Assembly: GCA_963814055.1 (NCBI GenBank)
Contig: CAWFBJ010000024.1
Location: 62,001 to 126,000 of the forward strand
Length of the DNA: 64,000 nt
DNA from: AWTP1-13 sp963814055
Lineage (GTDB): Bacteria > Pseudomonadota > Alphaproteobacteria > Rhizobiales > Hyphomicrobiaceae
Direction: 5' to 3'
Shown: positions 8,939-17,429 of the stretch, piece after piece
Layout of the letters: every line of letters starts with the position of its first letter
How positions within the stretch are numbered: the first letter of the stretch is position 1
Program-made: the position numbers and the translations under genes
Notes under the pieces: generated by a model
Database searches by the model: none
Seen by the model: the letters and a program-made list of their open reading frames with translations, nothing else
What the model was told of the DNA's origin: nothing

Positions 8939-9151
8939 CTAGTCGTTCACGCCGAGAAGCACTTCGCTTGCTTTGACAATGGCGTGAACGTCGGCGCCCT
9001 TCTTGAGCTTCAGGTCCTTGAGCGCTGCCATCGTGATCGACGACGTGATGACGTTGCCGCCACCGATATCGACGCGCACGATTGCGGTCACCTTGCCCTT
9101 GTCGATATCAATCACCTTGCCTCTGAGGACATTGCGGGCGCTGAGTCTCAT
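8939..9151 (-). CDS. mop: molbindin, single Mop (TOBE) domain
   Basis: A 70-residue protein that is essentially one Mop domain. It begins MRLSARNVLRGKVIDIDKGKV and continues with IGGGNVITSSITMAALKDL and KGADVHAIVKASEVLLGV, the hallmark of molybdate/tungstate-binding molbindins. Such proteins assemble as hexamers in the cytoplasm and store or buffer molybdate. The start at 9151 is the first residue of the domain; an upstream in-frame extension would run into the dioxygenase gene. It is oriented tail to tail with the ModA-like gene. Confidence 0.88.
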   Translation of the reverse strand: MRLSARNVLRGKVIDIDKGKVTAIVRVDIGGGNVITSSITMAALKDLKLKKGADVHAIVKASEVLLGVND

Positions 9152-9168
9152 CCATTTCTTCCTATGCT

Positions 9169-10206
9169 CTAGTGCAACAGTGGCCCATTGGCCTTCCGCC
9201 AGGCGTCGAGCCCGCCATGGATATGGCACGCCGAGGCAATACCCGCGTCCTGCGCCGCCTGCACTGCCATCGCCGAGCGCTCACCGAATGCGCAGTAGAA
9301 CAGGATGCGTTTGCTTGTTGAACTGGCCAGTTCCTGCAGCATGCCGCCCTTGCCGATGCTTTCTTGCAGGTTGGCGTAAGGCATGTGCACAGAGCCGGGA
9401 ATTACTCCGTGCTTGTCACGCTCGCTGCGCTCGCGCAGGTCTACCAGGGCCACGGCAGGCTGGCCGACCAGTGCCATCGCCTGTGCGGGGGTGACGGCCC
9501 AGCCTTTGCGTGCGATCTCGTCCTGTGCCAGTCCCACGCGCATATTTGCCGGAACGGCCACATCCATCATTTTGGGATTGGGCAGGTTGAGCTTGCTCAT
9601 CAGGTCGACATACTCGTCGACCGACTTCACCTGCAAGCGAGGATTATAGCGCCTTTCCTCTCCGATGGTGGAAACGGTATCGCCCTTGTAGTCGTGCGCC
9701 GGGTAGACGAGCGTATCCTCGGGAAGCTTCAGTAGCTTGCCGAACAGGGACTCGTATTGCGCCTGTGCACTGCCGTTCTGGAAGTCGGTGCGTCCGGTTC
9801 CCCTGATCAGCAAGGTATCGCCGGTGAAGACGCGATCGCGCATGAGGAAGCTGTAGGAATCGTCGGTATGCCCGGGGGTGTAGAGCACATCCATCGACAC
9901 GCCCTCGATAGTGAGTTTGTCGCCCTCCGTCACCCGCATGGAAACCACATCCACCTTGGCATGTTCCCCCATCACCGTGATGCAGTGCGTGCGATCGCGC
10001 AATGCACCGAGCCCCGTGATGTGATCGGCATGGATGTGAGTATCCACGGCCTTGACCAGCTTCAGATCCATCTCTTTCACGAGTTGCAGGTAGCGGTCGA
10101 CCTTCTCGAGCACCGGATCGATGATCAGTGCCTCGCCGCCGCGCCGGCTGGCGATGAGATAGCTGTAGGTGCCGGACACGCTATCGAAGAGTTGGCGAAA
10201 AATCAT
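9169..10206 (-). CDS. persulfide dioxygenase-rhodanese fusion
   Basis: 345 residues in two domains. Residues 1-230 are an ETHE1/Blh-type metallo-beta-lactamase fold with metal ligands in THIHADH (H57, H59, D61, H62), PGHT (H113), TGD (D130) and PAHDY (H171). Residues 240-345 are a rhodanese with the active-site cysteine C305 in the loop CAFGERS. The enzyme would oxidise glutathione persulfide to sulfite, with the rhodanese moving sulfane sulfur. The start at 10206 (MIFRQLFDS) fits the family; an extension to 10248 is possible. A peroxiredoxin gene lies upstream on the same strand, so this looks like a thiol-stress pair. Confidence 0.92.
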   Translation of the reverse strand: MIFRQLFDSVSGTYSYLIASRRGGEALIIDPVLEKVDRYLQLVKEMDLKLVKAVDTHIHADHITGLGALRDRTHCITVMGEHAKVDVVSMRVTEGDKLTIEGVSMDVLYTPGHTDDSYSFLMRDRVFTGDTLLIRGTGRTDFQNGSAQAQYESLFGKLLKLPEDTLVYPAHDYKGDTVSTIGEERRYNPRLQVKSVDEYVDLMSKLNLPNPKMMDVAVPANMRVGLAQDEIARKGWAVTPAQAMALVGQPAVALVDLRERSERDKHGVIPGSVHMPYANLQESIGKGGMLQELASSTSKRILFYCAFGERSAMAVQAAQDAGIASACHIHGGLDAWRKANGPLLH

Positions 10207-10283
10207 GGACTGTAGTGACCCTATCGCGTTGCTGTCCAGCCGGCCCATGCCGGCCGGCCGGACAGGATCGATCGCTGGCTTGC

Positions 10284-10943
10284 TTATCTAGGCTGCGGCA
10301 CGATGCGGATATACGGCTTCGGCGCTTTCCAGCCGTTCGGATATTGCTTCTTGGCGTCCTCATCGGTGACGGAGCCAGCGATGATCACGTCTTCGCCCTC
10401 CTTCCAGTTGACCGGCGTGGCGACCTTGTGCTTCGCGGTCAGCTGTAGTAAATCGATGACCCTCAGCACCTCGTCGAAGTTGCGTCCCGTCGTCATGGGA
10501 TAGACCAGGACAAGTTTCACCTTCTTGTCCGGACCCACCACGAAAACGTTGCGAACGGTCTGGTTGTCGGCGGCCGTGCGGCCTTCGCTGGTGCCTCCTG
10601 TTTCGGCGGGAAGCATTCCGTAGAGCTTTGCGACCTTGAGGTCAGGGTCGCCGATCATCGGATAGTTGGGAGCGAAGCCTTGCGTCTCCTTGATGTCGTC
10701 GGCCCACTTTGAGTGTCTGTCGGTGGGATCCACCGAGATGCCGATGATCTTCACGTTGCGCTTATCAAACTCGGGCTTGATCCTCGCCATGTAACCGAGT
10801 TCCGTGGTGCACACGGGCGTAAAGTCCTTGGGATGGGAAAACAGTACGGCCCACGAATTGCCGATCCAATCGTGGAACTTGATGCGTCCTTCCGTAGTGT
10901 CAGCCTCGAAGTCGGGCGCAGTATCGCCGATTTTTAGTGTCAT
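10284..10943 (-). CDS. 1-Cys peroxiredoxin (Prx6 family)
   Basis: 219 residues. It reduces hydrogen peroxide and organic peroxides in the cytoplasm. The peroxidatic cysteine is C45 in HPKDFTPVCTTELG, with the typical Prx6 C-terminal domain containing TPVNWKEGEDVIIAGS and FPNGW-like YPNGW. The start at 10943 is fixed by an AGGAGGT ribosome site seven bases upstream (10951-10957), one of the strongest in the window; an upstream in-frame ATG at 11054 lacks one. It is followed on the same strand by the persulfide dioxygenase-rhodanese gene, which suggests joint sulfur and peroxide stress control. Confidence 0.94.
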   Translation of the reverse strand: MTLKIGDTAPDFEADTTEGRIKFHDWIGNSWAVLFSHPKDFTPVCTTELGYMARIKPEFDKRNVKIIGISVDPTDRHSKWADDIKETQGFAPNYPMIGDPDLKVAKLYGMLPAETGGTSEGRTAADNQTVRNVFVVGPDKKVKLVLVYPMTTGRNFDEVLRVIDLLQLTAKHKVATPVNWKEGEDVIIAGSVTDEDAKKQYPNGWKAPKPYIRIVPQPR

Positions 10944-11344
10944 CTTGTGTACCTCCTGCAACGATTGGATGCGCTGGGGCCCGCAGGCAGCTTCCGCGCG
11001 AGGCATTAACGCCCCCGACAGGATTAGACACTCCAGAGCAGTTGTAATCAACACTAACGAATACTTGCGCCCGTATTCTGCCGAAGCATCTCTGAGGGTT
11101 GTTCAGAGCAAAGCAGAAGGGCTTTCGGTCCCGAACAGCCCGCTTTTGACCGGCTCATGCACTCGGTGGCGGCTTACGCCTCCGTGCGCCGAGTTCAGCG
11201 AGAGGCCATGGCGCCGACAAGGCACGAACCGCTCGGCATTAAAGGATGGCTAGCGGTGTCATTACCACTTCGTGCTCTGAATTAACTGCAAGTTATGGTC
11301 TGGCCCCTAGTCTCCGTCCGGTAGTAGGGGAGATCGGTCTTGTC
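10944..11344 (+). other. 401-base divergent intergenic region
   Basis: No convincing gene is present. It must hold the promoters of the peroxiredoxin gene (leftward) and the histidine kinase gene (rightward). One structure stands out: CCCCTA at 11304-11309 pairs with TAGGGG at 11325-11330. The right arm overlaps the AGGGGAG ribosome site of the kinase gene, so the hairpin could limit its translation. The stem is only six base pairs. Confidence 0.4.
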
Positions 11345-12235
11345 ATGTTGAATGCGTCAGCCACTCCGGGAACCGGCAACTCCCTGATGGGCGAGTACGC
11401 GGCCCTTGTCGCCGACGCTGTGCTGCGCCAGCGGGCACGCGAGGCCGAGCACGCGGTACGCGTAGAAGCCGGGCTGGCGAGCAAGATCAAGTCCGAATTC
11501 ATTGCCAATATGAGCCATGAGCTCCGTACCCCCCTCAACACCGTAATCGGCTTTGCCAAGCTCATCAGCGAATGTGAGCGACGCCAGCTGACGGGCGGGC
11601 AGGTCGTCGAATATGCGAGCCTGATCCACGATGCGGCTACACACTTGCTCGCCGTCATCAACGATATTCTCGACATCTCCAAGATGCAGAGCGGGAAGTA
11701 CACCCTCGACGCACGCGAGGTCGCATTGCAGGAGATCCTGCAAACTTCACTGACGTCATTCGGGCAGAACGCCACCGATGTCGGCGTGTCGATCGAGAGT
11801 CGCTTCGATCCAGACGTTCCGATGGTTCGAGGCGATCCCGGCAAACTGCGCCAGGTGTTCAACAGCCTGATCAGCAACTCGGTGAAATTCACTCCCCCCG
11901 GTGGTTCGGTGCATGTCAGTGCAACCGCACTCTCCGACGGAGGCGCAATGGTCCGCATCCGCGATACTGGCGTCGGCATGACGAAAGAAGAGATCGCGGT
12001 CGCGTTGACACCCTTCGCCCAGATTGATGCGGGTCATTCCCGCTGGCGTGAGGGCGCCGGTCTTGGACTGCCGATTGCCAAGGCTCTTGTGCAACTGCAC
12101 GGAGGCAAGCTCGAGATTCGTAGCGCCAAATCACTCGGAACCGAGGTGGCGATCACGCTGCCTTCGCGTTTCAAGGTATCGGTCATGCAGGGTCGAGACG
12201 TCGTGCTCGGATCAGGCGAGCACGGGACGCTCTAG
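11345..12235 (+). CDS. sensor histidine kinase lacking an input domain
   Basis: 296 residues, cytoplasmic. The phosphoacceptor is H58 in FIANMSHELRTPLN. The N box reads RQVFNSLISNSVKFT, the G1 box DTGVGM and the G2 box GAGLGLPIAKAL, so the ATPase domain looks complete. The roughly 50 residues before the H box are too short for a PAS or membrane sensor. It must sense through a partner or through dimer coupling. No response regulator is adjacent. The HerA-type ATPase gene starts about ten bases downstream, so the two are probably co-transcribed, an unusual pairing. Confidence 0.9.
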   Translation: MLNASATPGTGNSLMGEYAALVADAVLRQRAREAEHAVRVEAGLASKIKSEFIANMSHELRTPLNTVIGFAKLISECERRQLTGGQVVEYASLIHDAATHLLAVINDILDISKMQSGKYTLDAREVALQEILQTSLTSFGQNATDVGVSIESRFDPDVPMVRGDPGKLRQVFNSLISNSVKFTPPGGSVHVSATALSDGGAMVRIRDTGVGMTKEEIAVALTPFAQIDAGHSRWREGAGLGLPIAKALVQLHGGKLEIRSAKSLGTEVAITLPSRFKVSVMQGRDVVLGSGEHGTL

Positions 12236-12244
12236 GTGGATACT

Positions 12245-14173
12245 ATGCAACAAGAGATTATGCCGCTCGTCAGCGAACATGAGCTGGGCCATCCAGAGGA
12301 TGCGGAAAACCTCCCGATCGGCCGCATCGTTTCGGTGACCGGCTCCAAGGCGATCGTCATGCTCGAGGGCGGGCATGTCGGCGAAGACAACCGCATGCGC
12401 GAACCCAAGCAACGCCCGGAGATGGGTACGCTGTTCGCCATCGATACGACGAATACGGCTGTGCTTGCCATCGTCTCGGCGTTGAGCGTGCCGGTCCCCG
12501 CACAACGCGAGGGCGAGCGAGAGCTGTGGATCGCCGAACTTGGCCTGGTCGGCGAACTTTGGAAGGGTGGAGACGGTCGCGCCGCGTCCTTCAATCGCGG
12601 TGTGTCGGTCTATCCTGCTCTCGGCGACCGGGTTCGCATTGCCTCCCGCCGGGAGCTGGAGCTTGCCTTCTGCGGCGACAGGAAAAACTCGGTGCGGGTG
12701 GGTTCGATCCGGCAGGATCCATCGATCTCCGCCATGGTTTCCGTCGATGATCTGCTCGGCAAGCATTTTGCCATCCTGGGCACGACCGGAACGGGCAAGT
12801 CATGCACGACAGCATTGATCCTCCGAGCCATTCTGCAGAAGAATCCCGCCGCACACATGGTGCTGCTCGATCCGCACAACGAGTATGCAACGGCCTTTGG
12901 CGAATGGGGTGAGGTGATCAGCCAGCGCAATATGCAGCTGCCATACTGGTTGCTCAACTTCGAAGAGCTCGTCGAGGTGCTGATCAGCAATCCGCAGGAT
13001 CGCAAAGCCGAGGTGGAAATCCTGCAAGAATTGATCCCGATGGCCAAGAGCAGGTATGGCTCGGGCCGCGGCAACTCACAGCAGGCTCTGCGCCGTTCCT
13101 CCGACATGAGGTACACTGTCGACACGCCGGTGCCCTATCGCATTTCGGACCTGATCGCGATGATCGACGAGCGCATGGGCAAGCTCGAGAACAAGAGAGA
13201 CCTATCGCCCTACCGCAACGTCAAGGGGCGCCTCGAAGCCATCAGCCTCGATCCACGCTACGCTTTCATGTTCGGTTCGCTCACCGTCTACGACGGAATG
13301 GCGCAAATCCTCGGGCGCATTTTCCGCGTACCCGTCAATAGCAAGCCCATCACCATCCTCGAACTGACCGGCCTTCCGACGGAGATCGTCAATGTCGTGG
13401 TCTCGGTGCTTTGCCGGATGACCTTTGACTTCGCGCTGTGGAGCGACGGGCAAGTGCCGGTCACACTGGTGTGCGAAGAGGCACACCGCTATGTGCCTGC
13501 CAATCCCGATCTCGGTTTCGAACCCTGCAAACGCGCCATTGCCAAGATCGCCAAGGAGGGCCGCAAATATGGCGCTTCGCTATGCATCATCACTCAGCGT
13601 CCCGCCGAGATCGATCCCACCATACTGTCGCAATGCAATACGGTCTTTGCGTTGCGCATGTCGAACGATCGCGACCACGACATCGTGAAATCCGCCATCG
13701 CCGATACTGGGTCTGGTCTTCTCGAATTCCTGTCGGCACTCGGCCAGCGCGAGGCCATAGCCTTCGGTGATGGCGTCTCGCTGCCGGTCCGCATCAAGTT
13801 CGACGAATTGCCCAAGCATTGCATGCCGCGCAGTTCCTCGCCCCGATTCACGGAGAAGTGGCAGAAATCCGTAGGCGACGAGGGATATCTCGAAGCCATC
13901 GTGGACCGCTGGCGCAATTCATCGAGCACAGCTGCCATCGAAAACGTGGCTATGTTCGCAGAGGCCATGAACCTTCCTCAAGGGACCGGAACAGATCCAG
14001 GGCCGCAGCGGTCAAATGGAAACTATCCGGCTCAACCAGCATTCGGTCCTGGCGACGGGGCGCGCGCCAATGGAGCACGGCGACGGGAGGATCCCCCGCG
14101 GGCCGCTTCACCGCCTCAGCAACCCGCAAGCGACACCTTGCGCTCCATCCGCGAGCGCCTGCAGCAGCGCTGA
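12245..14173 (+). CDS. HerA-type (DUF87) ATPase
   Basis: 642 residues. HerA-family ATPases form hexameric rings that translocate on DNA. An N-terminal barrel-like HAS domain comes first (GRIVSVTGSKAIVMLEGG), then Walker A GTTGTGKS at 179-186. A Walker B with catalytic Glu in VTLVCEEAHR follows near residue 410, and then ITQRPAEIDPTILSQCNTVFALRM, the sensor region. The last 70 residues are Pro/Ala/Arg-rich and probably disordered. The ATG at 12245 is preferred because AGGTGG five bases upstream fits a ribosome site; a GTG at 12236 is possible. No NurA nuclease or Sir2-type partner is beside it; the partner is a histidine kinase. Confidence 0.88.
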   Translation: MQQEIMPLVSEHELGHPEDAENLPIGRIVSVTGSKAIVMLEGGHVGEDNRMREPKQRPEMGTLFAIDTTNTAVLAIVSALSVPVPAQREGERELWIAELGLVGELWKGGDGRAASFNRGVSVYPALGDRVRIASRRELELAFCGDRKNSVRVGSIRQDPSISAMVSVDDLLGKHFAILGTTGTGKSCTTALILRAILQKNPAAHMVLLDPHNEYATAFGEWGEVISQRNMQLPYWLLNFEELVEVLISNPQDRKAEVEILQELIPMAKSRYGSGRGNSQQALRRSSDMRYTVDTPVPYRISDLIAMIDERMGKLENKRDLSPYRNVKGRLEAISLDPRYAFMFGSLTVYDGMAQILGRIFRVPVNSKPITILELTGLPTEIVNVVVSVLCRMTFDFALWSDGQVPVTLVCEEAHRYVPANPDLGFEPCKRAIAKIAKEGRKYGASLCIITQRPAEIDPTILSQCNTVFALRMSNDRDHDIVKSAIADTGSGLLEFLSALGQREAIAFGDGVSLPVRIKFDELPKHCMPRSSSPRFTEKWQKSVGDEGYLEAIVDRWRNSSSTAAIENVAMFAEAMNLPQGTGTDPGPQRSNGNYPAQPAFGPGDGARANGARRREDPPRAASPPQQPASDTLRSIRERLQQR

Positions 14174-14292
14174 CCCGCCCGGAGGCAACCGCGCCCTGGG
14201 GCTGCCCAGGCGTAGGCGGGCCGGGATGACGCCTTCTTAGGGGCCGCTCCCTCATGCTACAAGGTGTTCTGACCCTAGCGTGTGGCCAAGGC

Positions 14293-15735
14293 ATGCCTAA
14301 AGTATATCCAGTCATTCTTTCCGGGGGTTCGGGAACGCGCCTTTGGCCGCTGTCGCGCGCCTCGTACCCCAAGCAGTTCATACGTTTCTTCAAGGATCAA
14401 ACCTCCAGTCTCCTGGTGGCCACCCTGCGACGGCTCGGTGCTGAGCAGGGTTTCGCCCCGCCAGTCGTTGTGTGCAACAACGATCATCGCTTTCTCGTCC
14501 GGGATGAGGCCGAGCAGGCGGGCATTGAGCCCGCCGCAATTCTGCTCGAGCCTGTGGCACGCAATACTGCGCCCGCCATTGCGGCTGCTGCACTTCTTAT
14601 TGAGCGCACCGATCCTGAGGGTGTTCTCGCCGTCATGCCCTCCGATCATGCCATCAAGGACGAAAAAGGCTTCGTCGCCGCCGTGCACCGGGCTGCCGAA
14701 GTTGCGGCCGCCGGCAAACTCGTACTGTTCGGTGTTGCCCCCACCTCGCCGCACACGGGTTATGGGTACATCCACCGCGGTGCGCCCCTGGCGAACTTCG
14801 ATGGCGCATTCGCCGTAAACGCATTCACTGAAAAGCCAAATCGCCAAACGGCGGAAGGCTATCTGGCGACGGGTGAGTACTATTGGAACAGCGGCATCTT
14901 CGTGCTCGGCGTGCGCACGTTCCTGAAGGAATTGAGGAACCTGAACCCGTCCGCGTACGCAGCGGCCGAGGGGGCACTGGCTGTCGCAAGCGAGGATCTC
15001 GGGTTTCTGCGCTTGGACGCTGCAGCCTTTTCGCAGGCGCCGAGCATTTCCATCGACTATGCGGTGATGGAACGAACCAGCCTGGCTGCTGTGCTGCCGA
15101 TCGACGTGGGTTGGAGTGACGTTGGTTCGTGGTCATCCTTGTGGGAGCTGAGCGGACGGGACCCGCAAGGCAACGCCGTAAGCGGTGATGCCCTGCTCGA
15201 AGCCACCCAGGATTGCTACATTCATTCGGAGCGGGCCCTGGTCACGACCATTGGCGTCAGGGATCTCGTCATAGTCGACACGCCCGATGCGCTGCTGGTC
15301 GCGGACAAATCGAGAGCCGAGGCCGTAGGCGGCATTGTTAGCCGGCTGAAAACCGCAGGGCGAAAGGAACATGAAAGCCAGATCCGCAACTACCGTCCGT
15401 GGGGCTTTTTTGAAACGCTCAATCTGGCTCCGCGCTTCCAGGTGAAACTACTGCACGTGAAGCCGGGCGCAAAACTTTCGATGCAAATGCATCATCATCG
15501 TTCCGAACACTGGGTTGTCGTGCATGGTACGGCCGAGGTGACGATCGGCAGCGAGCAGAAGCTGGTCTATGAGAACCAGTCAGTCTACATCGTCGCCGGC
15601 CAATGGCACCGGCTACACAATCCCGGCAAGACGCCGTTGGAGCTCATCGAGGTCCAGCTCGGCAGCTACCTGGGCGAGGATGACATCGTGCGCGCCGACG
15701 ACGTCTACAATCGGTCGCGCGAGGAGACGAAATAG
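14293..15735 (+). CDS. manC: mannose-1-phosphate guanylyltransferase / mannose-6-phosphate isomerase
   Basis: 480 residues, the usual type II bifunctional length. The N-terminal nucleotidyltransferase has the signature ILSGGSGTRLWPLSR (residues 7-21), which makes GDP-mannose from mannose-1-phosphate and GTP, and a FTEKPNRQTAEGYL segment. The C-terminal cupin domain has RPWGFFETL and the metal-site motif QMHHHRSEHWVVV for the mannose-6-phosphate isomerase step. GDP-mannose feeds polysaccharide and lipopolysaccharide assembly. No ManB or glycosyltransferase neighbours are present. The start is taken at the methionine 39 bases inside the open frame because the family begins there. Confidence 0.93.
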   Translation: MPKVYPVILSGGSGTRLWPLSRASYPKQFIRFFKDQTSSLLVATLRRLGAEQGFAPPVVVCNNDHRFLVRDEAEQAGIEPAAILLEPVARNTAPAIAAAALLIERTDPEGVLAVMPSDHAIKDEKGFVAAVHRAAEVAAAGKLVLFGVAPTSPHTGYGYIHRGAPLANFDGAFAVNAFTEKPNRQTAEGYLATGEYYWNSGIFVLGVRTFLKELRNLNPSAYAAAEGALAVASEDLGFLRLDAAAFSQAPSISIDYAVMERTSLAAVLPIDVGWSDVGSWSSLWELSGRDPQGNAVSGDALLEATQDCYIHSERALVTTIGVRDLVIVDTPDALLVADKSRAEAVGGIVSRLKTAGRKEHESQIRNYRPWGFFETLNLAPRFQVKLLHVKPGAKLSMQMHHHRSEHWVVVHGTAEVTIGSEQKLVYENQSVYIVAGQWHRLHNPGKTPLELIEVQLGSYLGEDDIVRADDVYNRSREETK

Positions 15736-15745
15736 ACGGTGCCGA

Positions 15746-16630
15746 TCAGTGCTTGGTCTCGCTCGCCGGCGCTTCCTTGATGTCGCCGCCCTCGGGAATG
15801 CTGATCATTTCCGCACCGGCGGTTGGCGCAGCGGGCTCGTAGAGTTTGCGCTCGAATCGCCGATAGCTGATCGGCATCGTGCCAAGATAGGCCAGTGTTG
15901 CGATCGCCAGGGTTCCATAGGGGTATGTGACGAGTAGCGCGACGCCGGCCGCCGCCCCCACAAAAACCGGCAGCACATAGTCACCCGAGATGCGTTCACC
16001 CAGAAGTTTGCCCGAGAAAGTAGGGATGGTGGACACGAGAAGAACGGCCATGGCCAGCATGTAGAAGGCAATAAGCCAGGGCCAGGCGCGCACGTCGAAG
16101 AGCGCAAGGCCATCGAGATAGAGCGGTAGCAGCACAGTAATGGCACCGGCCGGTGCAGGCATGCCGGTGAAATAGTTGGCCTGCCATTTCGGCCGCTCGA
16201 CATCGATCATCGAGTTGAAGCGGGCCAGCCGCAAACCCATCGCCAGCGCAAAGACCAGCGCAACGATCCAGCCAAAGCCGCGCGGCAAGCTGCCGAGGCC
16301 CCAGATGAACACGATCACTGCCGGGGCAACACCGAAGTTGACGAAGTCGGCAAGGCTGTCGAGCTCCGCCCCGAACTTCGATTGCGCCTTGAGGGCGCGT
16401 GCCAGCCGACCGTCTACGCCGTCCAGCAGCGCGGCGATCACGACCAATGCGATGGCCATTTCGTAGCGCTGCTCGATGGCCATGCGGATGGCAGTCAGGC
16501 CCGCGCACAGGCTCAAGACGGTGAAAAAATTCGGCACCAGCAACCGCAATGGGATCTTGCTCTGGCGAAAGAGCAAGCGACTGCGCCGGCGCCGTTCCTG
16601 TGTCTCCAGTCTAGGCAGCACGGGGTCCAT
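15746..16630 (-). CDS. pssA: CDP-diacylglycerol-serine O-phosphatidyltransferase
   Basis: 294 residues, an integral membrane enzyme making phosphatidylserine from CDP-diacylglycerol and serine. The CDP-alcohol phosphotransferase motif is complete: DGRLAR at residues 73-78, then G87, D91 and D95 with exact family spacing. About seven to eight hydrophobic segments follow, with a charged C-terminal tail. It lies 30 bases downstream of psd on the same strand, so the two sequential steps to phosphatidylethanolamine are co-transcribed. Confidence 0.95.
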   Translation of the reverse strand: MDPVLPRLETQERRRRSRLLFRQSKIPLRLLVPNFFTVLSLCAGLTAIRMAIEQRYEMAIALVVIAALLDGVDGRLARALKAQSKFGAELDSLADFVNFGVAPAVIVFIWGLGSLPRGFGWIVALVFALAMGLRLARFNSMIDVERPKWQANYFTGMPAPAGAITVLLPLYLDGLALFDVRAWPWLIAFYMLAMAVLLVSTIPTFSGKLLGERISGDYVLPVFVGAAAGVALLVTYPYGTLAIATLAYLGTMPISYRRFERKLYEPAAPTAGAEMISIPEGGDIKEAPASETKH

Positions 16631-16660
16631 ATGAGCTTCCTCGTCCTCGCTGTACCCGGG

Positions 16661-17374
16661 TCAGTGCAAGCGCGCTTCCCGCTCCGTCTCGCTCGATTTG
16701 AGGTCGGCCAGGACCGTCTCACCGCCGATGGCCCGCTGGCCGATCGCAACCAAGGTTCCTTGGCCAGCTGGCAAATAGATGTCAACGCGAGATCCGAACC
16801 GGATCAAGCCGAACCGCTCACCGGCACCTACTGTGTCACCCTCCCCGGTGAAGGTCACGATGCGCCGCGCGATGAGGCCAGCGATCTGCACGACCCCGAT
16901 CTGGCTTCCGTCCGGCCTTGTGATAACGAGGGCGCGCCGCTCGTTCTCTTCACTGGCCTTATCCAGTGCCGCGTTCAGAAAGCTTCCCGGGACGTAGAGC
17001 GACCGCGTGATGTGCCCGGCCACGGGTGCACGGTTGATATGCACATCGAAGACGGAAAGGAAAATGGAGATCCGCACGCGTTCGGTGTCGCCCAGGCCGA
17101 GTTCGGTCGGCGGGCGCAGATGCTCGATAGCCGAGATGCGTCCATCGGCCGGAGCAACGACAAGACCATCCCGCAGCGGCGTAACTCTCGGCGGATCGCG
17201 GAAGAAGTAGGCGATCCACGCGGTGACGATCACGGCCACCCATGCTAGCGGGGGCCAGAGCCAGAAGAAGAAGAGCGCTATGCCGACGCCGACGGCAAGA
17301 AACTTGTAGCCGTCGGGATGAACCGGCACGATGCTGTCGGTAATGGTATCCAATAAGCTATGGCGTTCAGACAC
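16661..17374 (-). CDS. psd: phosphatidylserine decarboxylase
   Basis: 237 residues, the short single-chain-precursor type common in Alphaproteobacteria. It self-cleaves at Gly194-Ser195 in IRFGSRVD to create the pyruvoyl prosthetic group. APADG (D77) and FDVHINRAPVAG (H112) supply the other conserved residues. Two hydrophobic segments near residues 24-56 anchor it in the membrane. A GTG at 17374, preceded by GGAGG four bases upstream, is chosen as start; a TTG at 17437 would overlap the end of degP. It turns phosphatidylserine into phosphatidylethanolamine, with pssA next in the operon. Confidence 0.94.
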   Translation of the reverse strand: MSERHSLLDTITDSIVPVHPDGYKFLAVGVGIALFFFWLWPPLAWVAVIVTAWIAYFFRDPPRVTPLRDGLVVAPADGRISAIEHLRPPTELGLGDTERVRISIFLSVFDVHINRAPVAGHITRSLYVPGSFLNAALDKASEENERRALVITRPDGSQIGVVQIAGLIARRIVTFTGEGDTVGAGERFGLIRFGSRVDIYLPAGQGTLVAIGQRAIGGETVLADLKSSETEREARLH

Positions 17375-17429
17375 ATCGCCTCCAAATCCGGGGGGCCTCT
17401 CAAGGCTGCTCCACCGCAGCCCACGCCAC

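Noticed and set aside
11345..14173. A full HerA-NurA or HerA-Sir2 defence system
   Set aside because: No nuclease or Sir2 gene is adjacent; the flanking genes are a histidine kinase and manC.
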